Assembly (NCBI GenBank): GCA_045631225.1
Contig: JAZQUG010000035.1
Span: forward strand, 1 to 45,964
DNA: 45,964 bases
Direction: 5' to 3'
Source of the DNA: Fimenecus sp045631225
GTDB taxonomy: Bacteria > Bacillota > Clostridia > Oscillospirales > Acutalibacteraceae
The notes under the pieces are model-generated. The model saw only the letters and a program-made list of their open reading frames with translations. It was not told where the DNA came from and did no database searches. Positions within the stretch are counted from its first letter, which is position 1. Every line of letters begins with the position of its first letter. Shown piece after piece: positions 40,872 to 45,964 of the stretch. The translations under genes and the position numbers were made by a program.

Positions 40872-42656
40872 ATGAAAACAAAAATCAAAAAATCAATTGC
40901 TTTATTGTTGTGTATTATCACTATTATGCAAATTGCTTCAATAAGCCCATTTGCAGTATATTACAAAGAATATTTTCATCATGGAGATACCTCTTCTAAT
41001 ATTTTAGATACAAGTACAGAAAGATGGACCAGTACAAGAACTTCTTTTATATATAAATATGGTGATAACTTCTATACTGTAAATGTAACAGACAGAGTAA
41101 CTGTTACACAGTATTGTCTTGCATTTAACAAAACCAATGAACAATTTATACAGTTTGAGCTTCCGATATGGGGTGGTTTTTACAGTGGCAAGGAATACAA
41201 TTATATGGTATTCGGACAAGATAATACTGAAGCAAGTCCCACAAAAGAGGTCTATCGCATTGTAAAATATGATAAAAATTTTAATCGTATAAGCAGTGCT
41301 TCAATCAATGGTGAGCAATGTCAAACCATCAATCCATTTGATGGCGGTACAGTGGCAATGGCAGAAAGTGAAGATGGAAAAGAACTCACTATTCATACAT
41401 CACGAAAAAGATTTGCATCTGATGACGGATATAATCATCAATCTCAATTTACTGTCATTCTTAATACTGAAACAATGTCACCTGTAAATGACCTTCAGTT
41501 TTACCAAAACAACCATGTAAGTCACTCTTTCAATCAATTTGTTCAGTATGATGGTAAAACTCCTGTGCTTCTTGACCATGGTGATGCATATCCGAGAAGT
41601 ATAGTTCTTTCAAAAAGACAAGAAAACGGATACTATACTGAAGTTAAGTTATTTGATATCCCGGGACCAATTGGTGCTAATCAGACCGGTATAAGTGTTG
41701 GTGGCTTTGAAATTTCCGAGAATAACTATATTGTTGCAATCAATACAATTGACCACAGTAAAGTCACATCATTTGACAGTTTTACTATGCATGGTCTTGA
41801 TAAAGATGAACGTAACGTGGCTCTTCTTATCAGTGCAAAAGATAACACAGCAACAAAAAATGTTACAACGATTTATCTCACAGATTATGTTGATAATAAT
41901 CTTCACGCATCAGCACCATATCTTGTTAAAATGGACAATAATTTCGCTGTCATATGGAAAGAGTATAAGCTCCTTAAAGAAGATGGCGGATATTCCTATA
42001 AAGAAAATGCTGTTAAATATACTATAGTTGATGAAAACGGAAATAAACTTACTGACGTTCAAACACTCGGTTCATCCTGCAATCTCAGTGATTGTATTCC
42101 GATGTACTATAACGGCAATATCATTTGGTATTATGAAATGGGTGAGTTTGAACGACACATTGCGACTCTTGCAATAGATGATACCGGTAGTCACCAACAC
42201 CCTCTTAATTACGTATATGCAACTGAAGCTACTTGTTCTGCAGAGGGTAACACAGAGTATTATTATTGTGTTGCATGCAACAAATATTACACAGATTCCT
42301 CAGGTAAAAACGAAATTCCTCTTAGTGCAACAAAAACAGGAAAACTCCCACACACTCTTGGTGAATGGGAGATTGTAACTCCTGCTACAACAACTGCAAC
42401 AGGTAAACAAGTAAAAAAATGTACTGTGTGTAACGATGTTATTGAGGAAGAAACTATTCCAATTATTATTATCCTTGGTGATATTAACAAAGATGGTTTT
42501 GTTACTGCTGTAGATGCTCGTATAATTCTTCAAACAGTTGCAGGATTAAAAACAAGCTATAATGTATCAACTGAATTTGCAGATATGAATAAAGATGGTT
42601 ATGTTACTGCTGTAGATGCTCGTATAATTCTTCAAATCGTTGCGGGCTTAAGATAA
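40872..42656 (+). CDS. Secreted dockerin-containing protein
   Basis: The 594-residue protein has a signal peptide (about 1-26), a long N-terminal domain with propeller-like strand repeats (about 30-440; segments such as YMVFGQDNTEASPTKEVYRIVKYD and VAINTIDHSK), one or two CxxC units (EATCSAEGNTEYYYCVAC and KKCTVCNDVIEEETI, about 455-535) like those of the giant protein, and a type I dockerin (about 538-594). The dockerin Ca loops are DINKDGFVTAVD and DMNKDGYVTAVD, each followed by ARIILQ, and the two halves are almost identical. It should dock onto a cohesin scaffold on the cell surface. It lies outside the mobile element. No catalytic motif was recognised. Confidence 0.88.
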   Translation: MKTKIKKSIALLLCIITIMQIASISPFAVYYKEYFHHGDTSSNILDTSTERWTSTRTSFIYKYGDNFYTVNVTDRVTVTQYCLAFNKTNEQFIQFELPIWGGFYSGKEYNYMVFGQDNTEASPTKEVYRIVKYDKNFNRISSASINGEQCQTINPFDGGTVAMAESEDGKELTIHTSRKRFASDDGYNHQSQFTVILNTETMSPVNDLQFYQNNHVSHSFNQFVQYDGKTPVLLDHGDAYPRSIVLSKRQENGYYTEVKLFDIPGPIGANQTGISVGGFEISENNYIVAINTIDHSKVTSFDSFTMHGLDKDERNVALLISAKDNTATKNVTTIYLTDYVDNNLHASAPYLVKMDNNFAVIWKEYKLLKEDGGYSYKENAVKYTIVDENGNKLTDVQTLGSSCNLSDCIPMYYNGNIIWYYEMGEFERHIATLAIDDTGSHQHPLNYVYATEATCSAEGNTEYYYCVACNKYYTDSSGKNEIPLSATKTGKLPHTLGEWEIVTPATTTATGKQVKKCTVCNDVIEEETIPIIIILGDINKDGFVTAVDARIILQTVAGLKTSYNVSTEFADMNKDGYVTAVDARIILQIVAGLR

Positions 42657-42690
42657 TAATTCAATTATCATTTAGCATATAATTATAAAT

Positions 42691-42720
42691 GAAGCCGATT
42701 GCATAAATTGGCTTCGTTTT
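42691..42720 (+). terminator. Rho-independent terminator
   Basis: A 10-bp stem GAAGCCGATT/AATTGGCTTC (one wobble pair) with a 5-nt loop is followed by GTTTTGCTTTTT. Confidence 0.8.
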
Positions 42721-42814
42721 GCTTTTTAGGACAATATTTGTAATATATTTATCCGCTCATATTTATTATCAAATACAATACACCACCTTTTTACATAAAT
42801 ATAAAGTTTTTTTG

Positions 42815-42843
42815 TTGTAATCATTGTCAAATAATGATATAAT
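42815..42843 (+). promoter_or_regulatory. SigA-type promoter
   Basis: TTGTAA (42815-42820) and TATAAT (42838-42843), 17-bp spacer, lie 27 bp before the lipoprotein gene; AAGGAG follows. Confidence 0.7.
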
Positions 42844-42869
42844 CAAATCAGCTTATAAGGAGTGATATT

Positions 42870-43268
42870 ATGAAGAAGAAATATTTATCTGTTATACTAT
42901 CTGTGCTGCTTGTTTTCAGTATTGTTTTAGCAATTTCAGGTTGCAACAAAGACGATACTACGATTATACCAAATGAATCAACCAACGAATTTGACGGAAC
43001 AGAACAGTCAACTGATGACCTCTCTGCCAATGAAAATGAAAGTTCAACTGACGAAAATGAAAAAGAAACGAATGACACATCAAAACCTGATGAATCAGAG
43101 ACAGAAGTTTCAACAAATCCTACTGAAACAACTACTGACAGCAACGAACCTGTTACTTGTGAAACCTGCGGTAATATAGTGGTTAACGAATCAGGTTCAG
43201 GTGACATATCAATAGGTAACTATTGTGATGGTAAATGCGACGAATGGTTCGGGGAATTAGAATTCTAA
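42870..43268 (+). CDS. Small lipoprotein with Cys-containing C-terminal domain
   Basis: The 132-residue protein has a signal peptide with lipobox ISGC (Cys25), an acidic Ser/Thr/Glu-rich linker (about 26-90), and a small C-terminal part with four cysteines: CETCGNIVVNESG and NYCDGKCDEWF. The two CxxC/CxxxC pairs could bind zinc or form disulfides. The last part resembles the zinc-ribbon-like tails of some clostridial lipoproteins. It has its own promoter and terminator. Function unknown. Confidence 0.82.
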   Translation: MKKKYLSVILSVLLVFSIVLAISGCNKDDTTIIPNESTNEFDGTEQSTDDLSANENESSTDENEKETNDTSKPDESETEVSTNPTETTTDSNEPVTCETCGNIVVNESGSGDISIGNYCDGKCDEWFGELEF

Positions 43269-43287
43269 ATAAGTAACCAAAGAATAC

Positions 43288-43320
43288 GGGAAGCAACTTT
43301 TTTAGAGTGCTTCCCATTTT
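43288..43320 (+). terminator. Rho-independent terminator of the lipoprotein gene
   Basis: An 8-bp perfect stem GGGAAGCA/TGCTTCCC (43288-43295, 43308-43315) is followed by ATTTTT. Confidence 0.88.
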
Positions 43321-43326
43321 TGTTGC

Positions 43327-43357
43327 AAAAAAACAGCAGGGCTTTTACACCCTGCTG
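43327..43357 (-). terminator. Rho-independent terminator of the Cys-rich protein gene
   Basis: An 8-bp perfect stem CAGCAGGG/CCCTGCTG (43334-43341, 43350-43357) is followed on the minus strand by seven T. Confidence 0.88.
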
Positions 43358-43404
43358 AAGTTGGATATTAAATGGTTGGAAATCTTTGGGGAATAATTAT
43401 TTGA

Positions 43405-43962
43405 TTACCAGTGCCAAGCACCGCAATCACACTGTTCGTTAATTCTGAAAAGTTTGTTAAAGAAATTCTTGATGCTCCAGAAGAAACCAAGGATACCACC
43501 TTCATGACAATCGCAACCACAAATATTGTCCCAACAACCGTCACAGTATCCGTCGTAATCGTAGTCGCCACACCAGCCGTTGATCTGTGCTGTATAAACT
43601 GCTCTCTTATCATCTGCATCAAAGAAACAAATTGAATATTCTTCACCTTCATAAGCATAGAAACAAACAGCTGATTCAAGGTCATAATAATCGTCGTTTT
43701 CTACAATAAGGTTACCATCTTCATCATATACCTGAACATAAGGGTCAGCATCAGTATCTTCATCAATAACCCATGTATCGATTGTATAGCAACCTGAATA
43801 TTCTGGAACAAAAATCCATTCTTCATATCCTCTTCTTGGTACTTCAACATATGCATCTTCACCTTCATACATATACAAACCTGCTGCAAATGCAGGAACT
43901 GCTGTCATTGCAAGCATAAGAACTGCTAAAGCAACAGCTAAAACTTTGTTAAACTTTTTCAT
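43405..43962 (-). CDS. Secreted Cys-rich protein with PPC-like domain and aromatic tail
   Basis: The 185-residue protein has a clear signal peptide ending AVPAFA (about residue 26). The next part (about 28-130) resembles the pre-peptidase C-terminal (PPC) beta-sandwich: GYEEWIFVPEYSGCYTIDTW, DADPYVQVYDEDGNLIVEND and FYAYEGEEYSICF. A Cys/Asp/Gly-rich stretch follows (WCGDYDYDGYCDGCWDNICGCDCHEGG), then the aromatic tail GFFWSIKNFFNKLFRI and a Cys-containing end. The tail is of the same type as in the LRR surface proteins inside the element. AAAGGAG precedes the start. Function unknown; an extracellular metal- or wall-binding role is possible. Confidence 0.82.
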   Translation of the reverse strand: MKKFNKVLAVALAVLMLAMTAVPAFAAGLYMYEGEDAYVEVPRRGYEEWIFVPEYSGCYTIDTWVIDEDTDADPYVQVYDEDGNLIVENDDYYDLESAVCFYAYEGEEYSICFFDADDKRAVYTAQINGWCGDYDYDGYCDGCWDNICGCDCHEGGILGFFWSIKNFFNKLFRINEQCDCGAWHW

Positions 43963-44219
43963 TGTAATTTCTCCTTTTTAAAATCAATTTTGTTTTGTCC
44001 ATTTAACGGACTTCTGACTCCCCTTTTTAATTTCCTTTCAATAATTTTTTGTCCACCATAAATCTGATTTTTTCACATATTTACAAGGACTAATTATTAA
44101 TAAATATTATATTACTTTAAAATAATAAAATCTATATCCTAACAGCATACACTCGGACATTTTTTTCAAAAAAATAAGGAGTAGCCTAAACTACTCCTTG
44201 TTATATTGGTTATGTGGAA
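43963..44219. other. Noncoding AT-rich gap between minus-strand genes
   Basis: It holds the upstream region of the Cys-rich protein gene and the terminator of the epimerase-like gene. No other feature is seen. Confidence 0.6.
44166..44199 (-). terminator. Rho-independent terminator of the epimerase-like gene
   Basis: A 9-bp stem AAGGAGTAG/CTACTCCTT (44176-44184, 44191-44199) is followed on the minus strand by ATTTTTTTT. Confidence 0.88.
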
Positions 44220-45239
44220 TTATTCGCCTTTCATTCCGAGAAGGTTAACTGCACCATCATAAACAGCCTGTGAAACCTTGATTGAATCAAAAATTGCTGC
44301 TTTGATGTCATCTGGAGTTGCACCAAGCTCTTTTGAATAGCTATCAGGGATGAAAAGATTTACATCCATAATATCTGCAAGTCCGTCAACATCAATACCA
44401 CTTTCAATACCCTTTTCAGCGTATTCCTTCTTAACTCCGCCAAGTCCCATACGCATCATCCAAGGTGCAACGCTGATAATCTTACGATTTTCACCCATAC
44501 CACGTGCTGCGTAAACAATCTTGAGGAATTCCTTCCAAGTAAGGTTGTACATACTGATAGGCCAAGCCTTTGCACCCTTTGATTTTTCAGCAGCACCAAC
44601 GATTACTTCGCCAACCTGACGAACTGTAAGCATTGCTGTACCACCACCCGGATACATTGTAAATGGAAGCTTATCCATTCTCTTAATCTGTTCAATAAGG
44701 ATAACCCAAACAGGTTTTCTGCCCGGCTGTGTACCGAAAATATATGGAAGTTCAAGAACTGATACATCAAAATTTTCATCAGCAAATGAGAATGCAACAT
44801 TTTCCTGGTCAATTCTGCTTCTGATATATGGATGCTTTTCTGTAAGCTTCATATCAGGTCTTTCCTTTGCAAGATATGCAAAGTATGAACCAAGGATAAC
44901 CGCCTTCCTAACACCAACCTCTTTACAAAGAGGAAGAATTCTTTCAAGTGGCTGAATATTATATTTGTAATATGCATCATAAACAGGTGCAGGGAATTCA
45001 ACACGCTCGTCAATACCAGCGGCAAACACGAAACAGTCGTGTCCACGAAGAAGGTCACGGATTTCGTCATCTGTCTTTTCATAGATATTGCAGAATTCCA
45101 ATTTCATTTCCTGTGGAATAGGTGCACCCTGTGGAAGTGGAGGAAGAGCAACACTTGTTACTTCATGTCCTCTTTCAATAAAAATTCTTGCAGCTTCACA
45201 ACCGAGCAATCCGGTTCCGCCAATCATAAAAACTTTCAT
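44220..45239 (-). CDS. NAD-dependent epimerase/dehydratase-like SDR protein
   Basis: The 339-residue protein is an extended short-chain dehydrogenase-like protein. MKVFMIGGTGLLGCEAARIF gives the GxxGxxG NAD(P)-binding motif, followed by DCFVFAAGIDERV (the FAAG position) and VRKAVILGSYFAY. The usual catalytic YxxxK is not evident: the segment after GSYFAYLAKERP has Tyr but no clear Lys four residues on, apart from HPYIRSRIDQ. It may therefore be an atypical or regulatory member (NmrA/UDP-sugar epimerase-like). It has AAAGGA upstream and stands alone with its own terminator. Substrate unknown. Confidence 0.8.
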   Translation of the reverse strand: MKVFMIGGTGLLGCEAARIFIERGHEVTSVALPPLPQGAPIPQEMKLEFCNIYEKTDDEIRDLLRGHDCFVFAAGIDERVEFPAPVYDAYYKYNIQPLERILPLCKEVGVRKAVILGSYFAYLAKERPDMKLTEKHPYIRSRIDQENVAFSFADENFDVSVLELPYIFGTQPGRKPVWVILIEQIKRMDKLPFTMYPGGGTAMLTVRQVGEVIVGAAEKSKGAKAWPISMYNLTWKEFLKIVYAARGMGENRKIISVAPWMMRMGLGGVKKEYAEKGIESGIDVDGLADIMDVNLFIPDSYSKELGATPDDIKAAIFDSIKVSQAVYDGAVNLLGMKGE

Positions 45240-45332
45240 AATTATATATCCTTTCTATTTAATACTGTAAATATTTTACAACAAAACCAGCATAACTACA
45301 ACAAAAAATATTTAACAAAATGTAAAATATTT

Positions 45333-45964
45333 TTAATTCAGATACTGATTAATATTATTCTGATGCTCTTCAGCAGTATATGCAAGATAAATTGTTCCGT
45401 CTTTAGCATGAAGGAAATAATAGTAATCCGTATTTTCAGGATAAAGTGCGGAATGAATTGCATCTGCACCGGGACAGCAAATGGGGCCTACAGGCAAGCC
45501 GGTTTTTTGATAAGTATCATAAATCTTCATATAGTCAGCATACTTTCCCTGACTTTCAAGCGTTTCCTTAAAGTTATCGATATATTGCGCTGTTGAATCA
45601 CAATTTATAAACGGGAAGGATGATGAATTCAGACGGTTATAAATTACAGAGGCTATTACAGGCATCTGTCCGGCATCAAATGCTTCCTTTTCAAGAATTG
45701 TTGCAATGGTAATAATTTCATCTGTTGTATAACCTAATTCAGCAGCACGGGCTTTATAAGTATCCGTCCACTTATCATTAAAGTTTTTAAGGAATCGGTC
45801 AATTACGCTTGATGCGGCTTCTCCTATATAAAATTCATAGGTATCGGGATAAAGGTAACCTTCAAGAGCTCTGAATCTTAATTCTTTATCTGTTATAGTT
45901 GATAAAAATTCATACTTAGCATAAAGCTCTTCATTGGCCATAGCTTCATAAAAAGATGATGCAC
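45333..45964 (-). CDS. mltG: Endolytic transglycosylase MltG, C-terminal part
   Basis: The frame runs off the right edge of the window, so only about 209 C-terminal residues are seen. The YceG/MltG motifs are present: LEGYLYPDTYEF, TIATILEKEA (catalytic Glu), VIYNRLN, DSTAQY and YDTYQKTGLPVGPICCPG...AIHSALYP, ending HAKDGTIYLAYTAEEHQNNI. MltG cuts nascent peptidoglycan strands at the membrane and sets glycan chain length. The first Met in the visible part (45941) is internal, because family-like sequence (SSFYEA) continues upstream. Confidence 0.93.
   Translation of the reverse strand, partial: ASSFYEAMANEELYAKYEFLSTITDKELRFRALEGYLYPDTYEFYIGEAASSVIDRFLKNFNDKWTDTYKARAAELGYTTDEIITIATILEKEAFDAGQMPVIASVIYNRLNSSSFPFINCDSTAQYIDNFKETLESQGKYADYMKIYDTYQKTGLPVGPICCPGADAIHSALYPENTDYYYFLHAKDGTIYLAYTAEEHQNNINQYLN

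Overview
The window looks like chromosomal DNA of a low-GC, Gram-positive anaerobe of the class Clostridia, most likely a Ruminococcaceae/Oscillospirales-type gut bacterium. The evidence is a SCIFF peptide with its radical SAM maturase, type I dockerins, BspA-like leucine-rich surface proteins, GH43-type enzymes, AGGAG-type ribosome binding sites and consensus SigA-type promoters. I cannot name the species from the sequence alone.

Left part (1-17800), chromosomal backbone. A palindromic intergenic repeat at the left edge is followed by a SCIFF (ranthipeptide) operon: precursor, attenuator-like terminator, maturase, PLP decarboxylase and lipoprotein. Next come a double-flavodoxin-domain protein on the minus strand and a plus-strand set: type I phosphodiesterase-like protein, two GH43-like beta-propeller enzymes, ketopantoate-reductase-like enzyme, AI-2E family transporter, DUF1846 protein, GPH-type sugar symporter, LRR lipoprotein, PAP2 phosphatase and a penicillin-binding transpeptidase whose ribosome binding site lies inside a terminator-like hairpin. 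A consensus promoter then drives tRNA-Met(CAT) and tRNA-Trp(CCA).

Middle part (17801-40493), an integrated mobilizable element of about 22.7 kb. It is bounded by a perfect 45-bp direct repeat of the 3' part of tRNA-Trp (17756-17800 and 40449-40493). It carries a tyrosine integrase and an excisionase-like gene next to the tRNA, clustered TTCTAAAATT repeats near both ends, a MobC/relaxase pair with a candidate oriT, and a cargo almost wholly devoted to the cell surface. The cargo comprises an ECF sigma factor, a membrane anti-sigma-like protein and a 1264-residue LRR surface protein in one operon; two decayed surface-protein 3' ends; a YHYH/Ig-like repeat membrane protein; a secreted or membrane DNA/RNA nuclease; and a 2368-residue mosaic protein ending in a dockerin. 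There are no conjugation (type IV secretion) genes, so it should need a helper element.

Right part (40494-45964). A 185-bp stretch ends in a third, partial copy of the tRNA-Trp 3' end, and each of the two copies is followed by a similar terminator. Beyond lie a chromosomal dockerin protein, a small Cys-containing lipoprotein, a secreted Cys-rich protein, an NAD-dependent epimerase-like protein and a partial mltG.

The themes most worth following are the tRNA-Trp element with its self-contained sigma/anti-sigma/adhesin circuit, the C-terminal aromatic amphipathic tail shared by four different surface proteins in the window, and the nested attachment-site remnants.
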